A stretch of DNA of 64,000 nucleotides from Stomoxys calcitrans (lineage: Eukaryota > Arthropoda > Insecta > Diptera > Muscidae). Shown in pieces: positions 44,241 through 55,968 of the stretch; the first letter of the stretch is position 1, and each line of letters opens with the position of its first letter. The stretch covers positions 21,614,643 through 21,678,642 of the forward strand of contig NC_081555.1 in NCBI RefSeq assembly GCF_963082655.1, given 5' to 3'. Both the position numbers and the translations under genes were made by a program. The notes below the pieces were generated by a model. The model did no database searches. It was given only the letters and a program-made list of their open reading frames with translations, and was not told the origin of the DNA.

Positions 44241-44299
44241 TTCATCACGTAATAGGTAAAATGTTACATAGTCAGGAGATGCATCAAGTTTTGGCCATT

Positions 44300-45700
44300 A
44301 TGTACCGTACTTGTCCTGCCTATTAGAAGTCATAAAAACTACCACGTTTAAAATTTAAGGCAAATCGGATAATTGTCGCATCCTCTAGACACTGAAGAAG
44401 TCAATAATTGCGACCTCTAGAGGCTCTTGATGTATATTGAGGAAATCGATTTGCATAGGAGCTATATCGGGTAATGGACCGATTTGGACCATACTTGGAA
44501 AAATTCTTGGGAGCAAAAAAAAAAACACCACGAATAAAATTTCAGTCAGAACACGTAATAACTACGCCCTCTATAGGCTCTAGACGTCAAGTCGGCCGAT
44601 CAGTTTATATGGGAGCTATATCAGGTGATCGACCGATTTGAACCATACTTGGCGCAGTAGTTGAGAGTCATAACAAAACACCGCATACAAAGTTTCAGCC
44701 AAATCGGCCAAATTGCGCCCCCTAGAGGTTCAAAAAGTATGTATAAAAGATGGGTTTATATGGCGGCTATATCAGATTTTGAACCGAACCATACCTGGCA
44801 CAGTGTTGGGAGTCATAACAAAACACCATATGCAAAATTTCAGCCAAATCGGATAAGAATTGCGCCCTCTTGACGATCAAGGAGCATAGTCGCGATATCG
44901 GTTTATATAGGAGCTATATCAGGTAATGGACCAATTTGGACCACAATTGTCACAGTAGTTGGAAGTCATAACGAAACACCATATGCAAAATTTCAGCCAA
45001 ATCGGATAAGAATTCCCCCTCTAGAGGCTCAAGGAATGTAGTCGCGATATCGGTTTGTATGGGAGCTACAATATATCAGATAATGAACAAATTTGGACCA
45101 CACCTGTCAAAGTTGTTGGGAGTCATAACAAACCATCATGTACAAAATTTCAGACAAATCGTATAAAAATTGCGCCCTCTAGGGGCTCAAGAAATAAAAT
45201 CGGGAGATCGGTTTATATGGCAGCTATATCGCGTTAAAGACCGATTTTGACCATATTTGCCATATTTGTTGGGAGTCATAACAAAAAACCATGTGAATTT
45301 GACACAGTTATTGGGAATCATAACAAAACACCGCGTACAAAATTTCAGCCAAATCGGGTAAGAATTGCGCCCTCTAGAGGCCAAAGAAATATAGTCGGGA
45401 GATCGGTTCGTAAGGGAGGTATTTCAGGTTATCAAACGATTTGAGCCATACTCGGCACAGTTATAGGGAGTCATAACAAAACACCATGTGCACACTTTCA
45501 GTCAAATAGGATAAAAATTGCGCCCTCTAGAGGCTCAAGAAGTATAGACGGGAGATCGGTTTACATGGCAGCTATATCGAGTTACAGACCGATTTGAACC
45601 ATACTTGGCATAATTATTGGAAGTGCTCACAAAACACCATGTGTAAGATTTCAGCCAATTCGGATACTAATTGCGCCCTCTAGAGGGAAGTCAAAATCAA
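44300..45700 (-). repeat. HINE-type 153-bp units without terminal blocks
   Basis: About eight to nine diverged units with ATTGCGCCCTCTAGAGGCTC, GATCGGTTTATATGG and AACAAAACACCATATGCAAA. Both ends are missing, and several units carry internal deletions. Confidence 0.78.
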
Positions 45701-45779
45701 CTTTTATAAGTTCTTTGTTATGCTATTCTTTGAATAGAAAACATTGAATATGATCTCGAGCTGGAATATATTCGAAAAA

Positions 45780-46500
45780 TCACGCTGTTTGTTGCGCTTT
45801 GTATGTTTGTTAGTCTGTTCCGTACAGGCTCAAAAACGGCTAAATCGATTTGCTTGAAATTTTCACAGATGGTAGGGTTTGAGACCCCGTTGAAAATAGG
45901 GTACTACATTTGTCGATATCCAAAGGGGGGCGGACCCTTCCCCTTACCACAATTTTCAAAAACGCTAGATCTCGGATGCCACCTTATGGTACCCCAAAAC
46001 CACGAGATTGGTACAAAATTTTGGGGTCAAATAACCGGGGGGGTACGCCCCACCCCAAAACCCACCCGAACGGACATGTTTACCGATTGGGACAATATGG
46101 ATATCAAATGATAGATATTTAAGAGTAGAGTACTAACTTGGCATAAAAATGTCACCCAAAGTGTCGGGGGGTTCCCAACCCCCAAAAATACCAACCAACA
46201 GGACACTTTTACCGCTTTTGGCAATATGGGTATCAAACGAAAGGTATTTAAAAGTATAGTACAAATCTGACATAAAAATGTATTCCTTGGTGTCTGAGGG
46301 GCCTTGGATGTAGTTACCTAGGGGGCTGCCTCAGAACCAAACCGTCCAAAATGGACATATAGGACGATCATGGTAATATGGAACTCAAATAAAAAAGGTA
46401 TTCGGAAGTAGATTACAAATATGGTATAAAAAATAAGTTCAAGCGATAGGAGGCCCCGTACACCTCAAGACATGGGGTTCAATAAAAGGTATTTGGTAGG
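45780..46500 (+). repeat. Second tandem-repeat family with lead block
   Basis: Opens with TATGTTTGTTAGTCTGTTCC and AAAACGGCTAAATCGATTTG, then GAAATTTTCACAGATGG. Four or five units follow with TATCAAA(T/C)GA(T/A)AG(A/G)TATTT, AGAGTA and C-rich CCCCACCCCAAAACCCACCC. The lead block is the same as that at 23500-23580. Confidence 0.68.
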
Positions 46501-46502
46501 TA

Positions 46503-47695
46503 TTTGAGGCTTGTAAGGGCTCAAGAAGTCAAATCGGGAGATCGGTTTATATGGGAGCTTTATCAGGTTATAGACCGATTCGGACCGTATTTGGCACAGT
46601 TGTTGGGAATCACAACGGAAAACCACATGCTCAATTTCAGCCAAATCGGACAGGCTATAGACCGATTCGGACCATATTTAAAACGTAAGTTGAAGATTAT
46701 GGGAAAAGCCGTTATTCCAAATTTCAGCCAAATTGGATAATAATTACGCCTTCTACAGGCTCAAGAAGTCAAGATCCAAGATCGGTATATATGACAGCTA
46801 TATCAGGTTATGAATCGATTAAGACCATACTTAGCACAGTTGTTGAAAGTCATAATAAAATACGTCGTGCAAAATTTCAGCCAAATCGGATAGGAATTGC
46901 GCCCTCTAGTGGTTCAAGAAGTAAAGACCCAAGATCGGGTTTTATGATAGCTATATCAGGTTATGAATCGATTAAGACCATACTTAGCACAGTTGTTGAA
47001 AGTCATAATAAAATACGTCATGCAAAATTTCAGCCAAATCGGATAAGAATTGCGCCCTCTAGTGGCTCAAGACCCAAGATTGGTTTATATGGCAGCTATA
47101 TCAGGTTATGGGCCGATTTGAACCATACTTGCCACAGTTTATTGGATATCATTACAAAACACGAAGTGCAAAATTTCATTCCAATCGGATGAGAATTGCG
47201 CCCTCTAGAGGCTCAAAAAGTCAAGACCCAAGATCGGTTTATATGGCAGCTATATCAGGTTATGGGCCGATTTAAACCATACTTGGCACAGTTTATTGGA
47301 TATCATAACAAAACACTTCGTGCAAAATTTCATTCCAATCGGATAAGAATTGCGCCCTCTAGTGGCTCAAGAAGTCAAGACCCAAGATCGGTTTATATGG
47401 CAGCTGTATCAAAACATGGACCGATATGACCCATTTACATTCCCAACCTACCTACACTAAAAAGAAGTATTTGTGCAAAATTTCAGGCGGCTAGCTTTAC
47501 TCCTTCGGAAGTTAGCGTGCTTTCGTCAGACAGACGGACGGACGGTAAGACGGACGGACATGGCTAGATCGACATAAAATGTCATGACTATCAAGAATAT
47601 ATATACTTTTAGGGCTTCAGACGAATATTTCGAGTAGTAACAAACAGAATGACTAAATTAGTATACCCCCATCCTATGGTGGAGAGTATAAAAAC
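46503..47695 (-). mobile_element. HINE element, (GTCY)n end present, hairpin end missing
   Basis: Six to seven units (AATTGCGCCCTCTAG(A/T)GGC, AAGACCCAAGATCGG) lead into GACAGACGGACGGACGG, TAAGACGGACGGACATGG, AAGAATATATATACTTTTAG and CCCCCATCCTATGGTGGAGA. At the left it joins the second repeat family directly. Confidence 0.83.
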
Positions 47696-48953
47696 GATAT
47701 TGCCAAATTTAAAAAAAAAAAAAATTAAAAAAAATTTAAAAAAATATTGGTCATTTCATTTTGCAATACTGTTTTTTTTATATTTTGTCTAACAGTGTTG
47801 GCAACAGCTTTCCAAAATAACATTTAATTCTGCAAGGTGTTCCCCGAAAAAGTTCAATATCAAAGCCATAGACACAAACCAAACTCTTTTCGTTTCCCTG
47901 TTTGTTGTTTCTGTTGTCTTTTTCTCATTGTTAGTCATCCACCGCCAAAGGTGACATAATTTGTTCTACATCGTCTGCACCAACGCCATTTAACACAGTT
48001 TAATAGCGCTTTTAATGAATGCACAAAAAAAAACTAAAATAGCGTTAAAGTAATGCCACTTCCTCACTTTACAACCCCTTTCCCCCCGCACCAGACACAC
48101 TCTTTTTAAACACATGCAATAATGTCTATTTATAAGATTATGGCAAATTGTCTAGATAAACTACGTGTGTAGTTAAATGTGATTTTGCAACAACAAAAAT
48201 GGTAGTAGTAGAAACAAAAAACAAAACCTTTGTATGTTTTTTGTTGTTGCCATTATTTAAGTGTGTAATTTGTTTTGTTTGTGTGTTTCGTGTTTTCAGT
48301 TTTTGTTTCAAAGTCAACGCCCCTAAATTTTACAAAAACTGCTTAATTGTTTATTTATTGCGATAAATTTTAGTTAGCACCATTATCAATATTTACGGCC
48401 TTAGTTCGAAAGCCAATAATAACAACACCAACAAAAATTTAGAAGAAAAAAAACCAATGTTGTTGCAAGATTTCCCTTAGAAAAACTAACAACAACACAT
48501 ACTCGTGACTGATGTGGCGAAGTTCCCGCATAGATTATGGCGTTTGATGGCTGAGGCGATGATGATGATTATGACGATGGTGGCCCGTTTTTCATTTACG
48601 TAAATAGTCTGGGAATGGAACAGTATCCCCATGGAATATTAGAATGCCAATATAGGACGGAAGTAATAAAAATATATGAAAAAAACGAAATTCAACTTAA
48701 TTACTAATATGGATTTCAATGTCAATATAATACAGTTTTTACAACAATTCTCTAGAGGGCAGAAGAGAGAGAGATATCAAAAATAAAGAAGGCATTGTAA
48801 AAAATGTTTGTTGGGGTATTTTATGGCACAAAAATTATTGAAGGCCAAGGTTGTCATTATAACCATGCATTTTCAAGGCAATACAATTTTTTCTTAGAAA
48901 ACAATGTCATCAAAATTTACTATAGAAATAAAATGTTGATATTATTTTTAAGA
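47696..48953. other. Non-repetitive noncoding stretch
   Basis: Begins with A-rich low complexity (47712-47750), then mixed sequence with CAACAACA runs near 48420-48495 and a GATGATGATGATTATGACGA run near 48559-48578. No exon was recognised. Confidence 0.45.
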
Positions 48954-50275
48954 AAAAACAAGTAAAAGCGTGCTAAGTTCGGCCGGGCCGAATCTTATAT
49001 ATCCTCCACCATGGATCGCATTTGTCGAGTTCGTTTCCCGGCATCTCTTCTTAGGCAAAAAAGGATATAAGAAAAATTTGCTCTGCTGTTAGAGCGATAT
49101 CAAGATATGGTGCCGTTCGGACCACAATTAAATTCGAATAAGAATTGCGCCCTTTGGGGGCTCAAGAGGTAAAATAGAGAGATCGATTTGTATGGGAGCT
49201 GTATGAGGCTATAGACCAATTCAGACCATAATGAACACGTATGTAGAAGGTCATGAGAGGAACCGACGTACAAAATTTCATTCCAATCGGATAAGAATTG
49301 CGACCTCTAGAGGCTCAAGAAGTCAAGATCCCAGATCGGTTTATATGGCAGCTATATTAGGTTATGGACCGATTTGAACCATACTTAGTACAGTTGTTGG
49401 AAGTCGTAGCGAAACATGTCGTGCAAAATTTCATTCCAATCGGATAAGAATTGTGCCCCCTAGAGGCCCAAGAAGTCAAGACCCAAGATCGGTTTATAGG
49501 GCATCTGTATCAGGTTATTGACCGATTTGAACCATACTTGACAAAGTTGTTGTACATCATAACAAAACACGAAGTGCAAAATTTCATTCCAATCGGATAA
49601 GAATTGAGCCCTCTAGAGGCTCAAGAAGTCAAGACCCAAGATCGGTTTATAGGGCATCTGTATCAGGTTATAAACCGATTTAAACCATACTTGGCACAGT
49701 TGTTGGATGTCCTAAAAAAACTCGAAGTGCAAAATTTCATTCCAATCGGATAAGAATTGCGCCCTCTAGAGACTCAAGAAGTCAAGACCCAAGATCGGTT
49801 TAAATGGCAGCTATATGAGGTTATTGACCAATTTGAACCATACTTAGTACAGTTGTTGGATGTTATAACAAAACACGAAGTGAAAAATTTCATTCCAATC
49901 CGATAAGAATTGCGCCCTCTAGAGGCTCAAGAAGTCAAGACCCAAGATCGGTTTATATGGCAGCTGTATCAGGTTATTGACCAATTTGAACCATACTTAG
50001 TAAAGTTGTTGGATGTCATAACAAAACACGAAGTGCAAAATTTCATTCCAATCGGATAAGAATTGCGCCTTTTAGGGGCTCAAGAAGTCAAGACCCAAGA
50101 TCGGTTTACATGGCAGCTATATCAGGTTATGGACCGATTTGAACCATACTTAGCACACTTGTTGGAAGTCATATCGAAACACGTCGTGCAAAATTTCATT
50201 CCAATCGGATAAGAATTGCGCATTTTAGGGGCTCAAAAAGTCAAGACCCAAGATCGGTTTATATGGTGGAGGGTA
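48954..50275 (-). mobile_element. HINE element with deleted (GTCY)n end
   Basis: Left end: AACAAGTAAAAGCGTGCTAA, hairpin TTCGGCC-GGGCCGAA, CTCCACCATGGATCGCATTT. GATCGGT lies at 49334, 49487, 49640 and 49793 (153 each). The last unit breaks at TTTATATGG and passes straight into TGGAGGGTATAAAAA, the extreme other end. The GTCY block and its surroundings (~200 bases) are gone. Confidence 0.88.
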
Positions 50276-50890
50276 TAAAAATTATAAAATTTTTTTGGTC
50301 AAAAAATTTAGCAAAATTTTAAGGAAAACACATTACAATATTAAAAAAAATGGACAAAGAAGTCCTACAATAAAATGAAACAACAAAAAAAATTTGTATG
50401 GCAATATCAGAAAAAAACTATAAAATTTTGTAGAAAAAGAAATTACGAATTTACAAAAAAATTTACGAATTTTTTAAAAAAATTTTACGAATTTTTTAAA
50501 AAAATTTTACGAATTTTTTAAAAAAAATTTATGAATTATTGTTTGAAAAAAATTTTACGAATTTTTTAAAAAAAAAATTTACGAATTTTTTAAAAAAAAA
50601 ATTAAAAAAATAAAATATAAAATTTAAAAAAAATTTACAAAATTGTACATCAAGAAAAAAATATTTATATAAATATTTGTATTTAATATTACGAGTTTTA
50701 TGAAAATTTTATGAATTATTGTTTGAAAAAAATTTTACGAATTTTTAAAAAAAATGTTTAGGAATTTTTAAAAAAAAAAAAATTACGCATTTTAAAAAAA
50801 AAAATACAAAATTAAAAAAATAAAATATAAAATTTAAAATTTAAAACAAATTTACAAAATTTTACATCAAGAAAAAAATATTTATTAACT
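50276..50890. repeat. AT-rich 26-30 bp tandem repeat
   Basis: ACGAATTTTTTAAAAAAATT recurs six or more times from 50460 to 50600 and again around 50735-50800. It is almost pure A/T with ACGAA punctuation. Confidence 0.85.
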
Positions 50891-51027
50891 TTTTTTATAT
50901 GTAGCCGTTGAGTGAAGCGGACGTGTTTTTATTTCGCTCCTCAAAGAAAAAATAAATATATATCCGTATCTCGGAATAGGTACTACCTTACGAAAAAAGT
51001 TTTAAAGCCTTTTGGAGCAGGCTAGAA

Positions 51028-51201
51028 ATGGACTCCAAATACTCAACATCTGCGGTGGTGGCGTCAGACCGCAGCATGTTGTCCTCCCCTCCTATAGGTG
51101 TGGGTGCCATGGCACCTGTAGTCGATAGTAATGCTTCAAGCGCACAACTAGTCGTCAGACTAGTTAATGAGGAAGAGACGCATAAACCAGTTCTGTTCTG
51201 A
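51028..51201 (+). pseudogene. LINE ORF1 N-terminal piece
   Basis: ATG at 51028 opens a frame starting MDSKYSTSAVVASDRSM and rich in Ser, Ala and Pro; it ends with a stop at about 51202 after 58 codons. Position and composition fit the beginning of a LINE gag-like ORF1; a frameshift or stop separates it from the rest. Confidence 0.55.
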
Positions 51202-51289
51202 CTCGCATTCAGACAGCGACTGTGTCAATGAAACAGTAATCGCAGCCGAATCAAGAGATGAGGCATGGGGATGACAGCAGAAGTGAGCG

Positions 51290-51895
51290 ATGGCTTTGCT
51301 AAGCTCACAAGCAGACCAAAAAAGCCATCCGGTGCACTACGAGGGAGACAGAGGAGTATGTACCGGCAGCGTAATCGGGCAAAAGTCCAGGATGCTGGAA
51401 GGGATAGAACTGACATTCCAAGAATCACACCTCACGAAGAGCATAACACTGCTAAAATACTGAAGAAGAAAAATAGCTCCCTGCTTTCAAGTACTCTGGT
51501 AAAACCAAGCCAGCCATCCCGCAATGGAGACTCCAGACAGTGTACTGCGTAGGTAGACAAAGTCGGAATAGGAACGAAGGAAGCGCACACGGCCCCTGAG
51601 TCCTCATGGAGGACTGTGACTTCCAAAATGAGGCCACAGCCATCACGGAAGGGGAAGATGGTCGCTAAGAATGGTCAGCTCACAAGAAGACCAAGAAAGC
51701 CATCCGGTGCACTACGAAGGAGACAGAGGAGTATGTACCGGCAGCGTAATCGGGCAAAAGTGCAAGATGCTGGAAAGGATAGGACTGACATTCCCAGCAC
51801 TACGACGGAAGCTGTCAAAAGAATCACACCTCACGAAGAGCATAACACTGCTAAAATACTGAAGAAGAAAAATAGCTCCATCACGGAAGCGGAAG
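51290..51895 (+). repeat. Internal duplication within LINE ORF1
   Basis: 51298-51481 and 51679-51879 are near-copies (AAGCCATCCGGTGCACTACG, GTATGTACCGGCAGCGTAAT, CGAAGAGCATAACACTGCTA). The second holds an extra segment, CAGCACTACGACGGAAGCTG, plus a few bases. Both encode a basic, Arg/Gln-rich stretch in frame. Confidence 0.8.
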
Positions 51896-52747
51896 ATGAT
51901 CGCCAAGAATGGTAAGGAGCCGCCCTCTTACGGAGGAGTGGCAAGGAAGCACAACAGAGATGAGCTGACTTATGCAGTCATCAATATCGGCTGTGCATCC
52001 GGTAGGATTCCAACAGATCATCGGTCCCAAGTGGAGGATCTGGTTAACGATCGGATTTTTGAACATATGGGGAACTCTGTAGAGGGTTCACCCACACAAA
52101 TAATGAGCTGCGAGTTTAGAGGGGACATCTTTACGCTGCGTTTTGCGTCGGCGGAATGTATTGATACCGTCAAACAGCTCGCCAGAGATATTTACGCTCC
52201 CTGGGAGGGCGCAAAGTTCGGCCTGGTGAGAAAGATGGATATCCCCCAGCTTACAAAGGCTACGGTCTTCATCAATGGGGCAGTAAATTTGCGACGGAAC
52301 GCATGTTGGGATTTTTGGGCAAGCAAAACGAAGGTTTGGTCGCACAGAAGTGGGTCTTCCACAGGGAGGAGAAGGAGGGAGGAGAAGGAGGAAGGAACTC
52401 TCTTTGTGGTTGACATTAATCAAGTCTCCGTGAAAAGTTTGACTGTCTTTTTCAAGATTGGGGAGACTAGGATAGTCAGAATTTTTCATTCTGCGACATC
52501 AGGCCGTGCAGTGGCAGGAGATTCAACCGCCCAACAAACAGGGGGCCGTAGTATTGAAACATCAGGCAGTACAGGGAATGGAAACCCAATAAAGCCTAAT
52601 GAACAGGGACCCGACGATGGAACCATTACCGACTTAATAAAAAGTCGGAAGACTAGACTAGGCATAGAACCTAAAACGATGATATCAGTGAAAGGAAAGT
52701 CAATGCAGTCTAAAGAACAGGGAGCAGATGATGAGATCATCACCTAA
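51896..52747 (+). pseudogene. LINE ORF1 (gag-like) main piece, 283 codons
   Basis: The longest non-repetitive open frame of the LINE. It contains RDELTYAVINIGCASGRIPT and CEFRGDIFTLRFASAECIDT, then APWEGAKFGLVRKMDIPQLT. This spacing of a conserved basic/hydrophobic core resembles the ORF1 domain found in LOA-like LINEs of insects (DUF4780 type); the family name is from memory of the pattern, not a search. No CCHC knuckles are visible in this piece, and a GR(R/E)-rich insertion near codon 160 may mark a frameshift. It is not a host gene. Confidence 0.65.
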
Positions 52748-52832
52748 TCCCAAGATGCCCATTTACTGGAGGACCAATGATTGAGGTATCCAGATAAACC
52801 TTCACCGGAGCGAGACTGCTACACACGATCTG

Positions 52833-53000
52833 GTGGAGAAAATCAACAAGGGCAAGATTCATATTGCCTTAATTCAGAAGCCATGGACGACCCGGAACGA
52901 AGTTTCTGGACTGAACCATATCAACTACCAATTATTCTATGCTAACACTGGTACTCGGCCGAGGACCTGCGTTATTTGTCATAAAAATTTTAATTATATA
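52833..53000 (+). pseudogene. LINE endonuclease N-terminus, catalytic Glu replaced
   Basis: The frame reads MEKINKGKIHIALIQKPWTT, then GLNHINYQLFYANTGTRPRT and CVICHKN. This is the start of an APE-type endonuclease. Family members have the metal-binding Glu in IALIQEPW; here the codon is AAG (Lys). The rest of the endonuclease is deleted. Confidence 0.72.
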
Positions 53001-53099
53001 TTTTCCCCAGAGTTGTCAACGTCGGTTGCAACATTGGTGAGACAGGGACAAAACCAGGGTGAGACATACAAAACCGCCACCCACGTCGGAGCTGCAAAG

Positions 53100-53796
53100 G
53101 CTGGTGAGGAAAGCAAAACAGATAGGCAACGAGGTACTAATGGGGTGCGTTGCGAACTCTCAGCACATTTCGTGGGGCTCACAGATGTTGGGCACTATGT
53201 AGACGGGACGTAGGCTCGAAATGGAGCCTGAATCCAAGAATAGCCCACCGGCTCTACAGGAGCGTGATTAGACCAATACTTACTTACGCCTCAGTAGTTT
53301 GGTGGACTGCTATGGAGAAAAAGAGCAACATAAGCAGCATACAACAGGTTTAGAGAACATGTTTCTTGGCATAGGCGGAGCGATGACGACCTCGCCCACT
53401 AGGGAACTGGGGACCATTCTAGATATCCGGCCCATTGACATACAGATTAAGTGTGAGGCAGCTACTGCGGCTATGAGACTTAAGGTGATGGGAGAATGGC
53501 TTGAGAATGGGGGCAGCTCATACCATCGCGGTATAATCGAGGCGACGATAGGAAACCTGGAAGGTAGGGAAGAGGTTTCCGACCGGATACCTGAGTTGAA
53601 CCTTGAAGTCGAGTGCAAGGCACTGCTGCCATCGGCATAGTCTTTGATTGACGGAACCCCGGTATTGCCATCTGGAAGATCATGTTACACGGATAGATCA
53701 AAGCTAGAGGACAGAATGGGCCTGGGGTCTACATTGAGAACCTAGGTACTTAGATCTGTTTAAGACTGCCTGACCATTATACGGTCCTGCGGGACA
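53100..53796 (+). pseudogene. LINE RT C-terminal domain and RNase H start
   Basis: In successive frames: WSLNPRIAHRLYRSVIRPIL, TYASVVWWTAMEKKSNISSI, then GGAMTTSPTRELGTILDIRP, IDIQIKCEAATAAMRLKVMG. This is the region after the RT fingers/palm in I/LOA-type LINEs. From ~53685 CYTDRSKLEDRMGLGS matches the first RNase H strand (YTDGSKL..rvGlG), with Gly changed to Arg. The RT catalytic block is absent. Confidence 0.78.
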
Positions 53797-54484
53797 TCTT
53801 GAATTTTTTTATTAAAAAAAATTCATAATGACTTTCTAGAAAAATAGTTTACAAAACTTTTAATAAACAAATTTTATGTCATTTTAAAAAAAAAATACAA
53901 AATTTAAAAAAAAAGAAATATTAATTTTTTTTTTCATTTTGTTACTTGATTCCAGCATAGACTAATGTGTTTCATTCTTGTTTCTATTTCGAATAGAAAA
54001 AACAAAACAACAAAAACCCTTTAAAGAGTCTAGAAAATGTGGTGTGCTTGAATGTGTAGGTCAGGCTATAACGATCGCCATTTCGGCCTTGCCAGGGGCC
54101 TCATCAGATTGTTATGACACTAAAAGATTACATGTTTCCATCTTGAACTTTTTTAATAAAAAAATTCATAATGACTTTCTAGAAAAATATTTTAATAAAG
54201 AAATTTTACGTCATTTTTTTAGAAAAAAAATTTACATATTTAAAATAAAATAAATTTTAATTTTTTTTTTCATTCTATTTTTTGATTCCAGCTTAGACCA
54301 ATGTGTTTCGTTCTTGTATCCATTTCGAATAGAAAAACAAAACAACAAAAACCATTTAAAGAGTCTCGACAATGTGGTGTGCTTGAATGTGTAGGGCAGG
54401 CTACAACGATCGCAATTTCGGCCTTGTCAAGGGCCTCATCAGATTGTTATGCCATTAAAAGATTACATGTTTCCAACTTGAACG
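53797..54484 (+). repeat. Tandem duplication of a ~340-bp unit
   Basis: TCTTGAA at 53797 and 54141 and CTTGAAC at 54477 mark two consecutive copies (344 and ~336 bases). Both carry ATTCATAATGACTTTCTAGA, TTTCGAATAGAAAAA, GTGGTGTGCTTGAATGTGTA and GGCCTCATCAGATTGTTATG. A third, HINE-interrupted copy is at 7691-8945. The small ORFs across each copy are the same frame and have no domain. Confidence 0.82.
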
Positions 54485-55315
54485 CACATAGGCAAAGAGC
54501 TATGATAAAGAAGATCAACAATACAGAAAACGAACGATTGCTGTTTTTTTTATTAGGCAATGACAGTAATGCTTTGCATTTTCTTGCAAATTGCAAAGAT
54601 GTACAACAATCAAAAATGTTCACAAGTATTTTGTTATTGTTGTCTGCTTTTTTCTAATATTTCTGATTCTAAGAGCAATTTTCGCATATGGGTGAATTTT
54701 AATCAAGCTCTTTTTCAACCACATCATTGGTTGATGCATTTCATTGAGCTATTTGTAGGTATTTTTCCACAGGTCTGTTCTTTATTGCATAACCTATAAA
54801 ATTCTGTGTTTACACATGCATATATGCATTTTTAATCAAAAATTAAAATCTTGCATTGACTTTTCTTGTTTTTACTTCGTAAATTATGGTGATATTAATG
54901 GTACACTTAAATTACTACTATAATATTAAACATAAAATTTGAAACATACAAAAGGTCCAGAAAAAATTTTCAAACTTACCTTGAAAATCTATGTTTGACA
55001 TCTTCAGTTAATGGCCGAGAAGAATAAGGTGCTAATCTAAAAGTTAAAAAATAGAAAACAAAAGGTTAGACATGACACAAAGGCAAGCAGAACAGAACAA
55101 TTTTGTGGGATATTTTAGAAAAGTGATTTATAAGACAATACAAAAATTATTTACATAAACAAAACTATATACAAAATTATTCACAATCTTTGGTAAGTAT
55201 AAGAAAAGATGAAATTAGTGATAAAATTTGTATTTTTATAGTGGTCGCTTTATTGACTTTATAAACGTTTTTTTTGCTTTATTTTTCTGAATAATTATAT
55301 TTTTTATTATTTTTT
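54485..55315. other. Unassigned noncoding stretch
   Basis: No tandem repeat, exon or transposon end recognised. AT-rich; plus-strand frames such as 54560-54799 lack coding features. Confidence 0.45.
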
Positions 55316-55968
55316 AGTTTTGTCGTTTTAATACTATTTATTTTATTTTATTTTTTAATTTTATTTTAGTTTATTTTATTTTATTTTATTTCTTCTCATT
55401 TCATTTCGTTTCATTTCAATTCATTTCATTCCAATTCATTTCATTTTAATTTATTTTATTTTATTTTATTTGGTTTTATTTCATTTTCTTTTTTATTTTT
55501 TTTTTATTTTTATGTTTATTTTTTTTTTTGTTTTATTATATTTGGTTTTATTTTATTTTATTTTATTTTATTTTATTTTATTTTATTTTATTTTATTTTA
55601 TTTTATTTTAATTTATTTTATTTTATTTTATTTTGTTTTATTTCATTTTGTTTTTTATTTTATTTTATGTTTATTTTATTTTTTTAAATTTATTTTTTAT
55701 TTTATTTTATGTTATTTTAATTTTTTTTTTATTTATTTTTTATTTTATTTTGTTTTATTTTATTTTACTTTATTTTATTTTATTTTATTTTATTTTATTT
55801 TATTTTATTTTATTTTATTTTATTTTATTTTATTTTATTTTATTTTATTTTATTTTATTTTATTTTATTTTATTTTATTTTATTTTATTATATTTTATTT
55901 TATTTTATTTTATTTTATTTTATTTTATTTTATTTTATTTTATTTTATTTTATTTTATTTTGTTTAAA
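55316..55968 (+). repeat. (ATTTT)n microsatellite block, second
   Basis: About 650 bases of TTTTA pentamers, degenerate on the left (TTCATTTCAATTCATTTC) and nearly pure from 55763 to 55955. The 165- and 150-codon frames are pentamer translations. Confidence 0.95.

Larger units (their letters stand above)
50895..53796 (+). mobile_element. Degraded LOA/I-like LINE with ORF1, partial endonuclease, RT C-terminus and RNase H start
   Basis: The order of remnants is a 5' region, ORF1 start (51028), a duplicated ORF1 segment, a long ORF1 piece (51896-52747), an endonuclease N-terminus (52833), a large deletion, the RT C-terminal domain (53200-53640) and the start of RNase H (53660-53760). An RNase H after the RT points to the I/LOA group rather than Jockey. 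Stops and frameshifts throughout make it inactive. It is truncated at 53796 where a tandem duplication starts. G+C is much higher than its surroundings. Confidence 0.83.

Noticed and set aside
51896..52747. 283-codon frame as a domesticated gag gene
   Set aside because: It lies in sequence order with endonuclease, RT and RNase H remnants of the same LINE and shows probable frameshifts; nothing indicates independent conservation.
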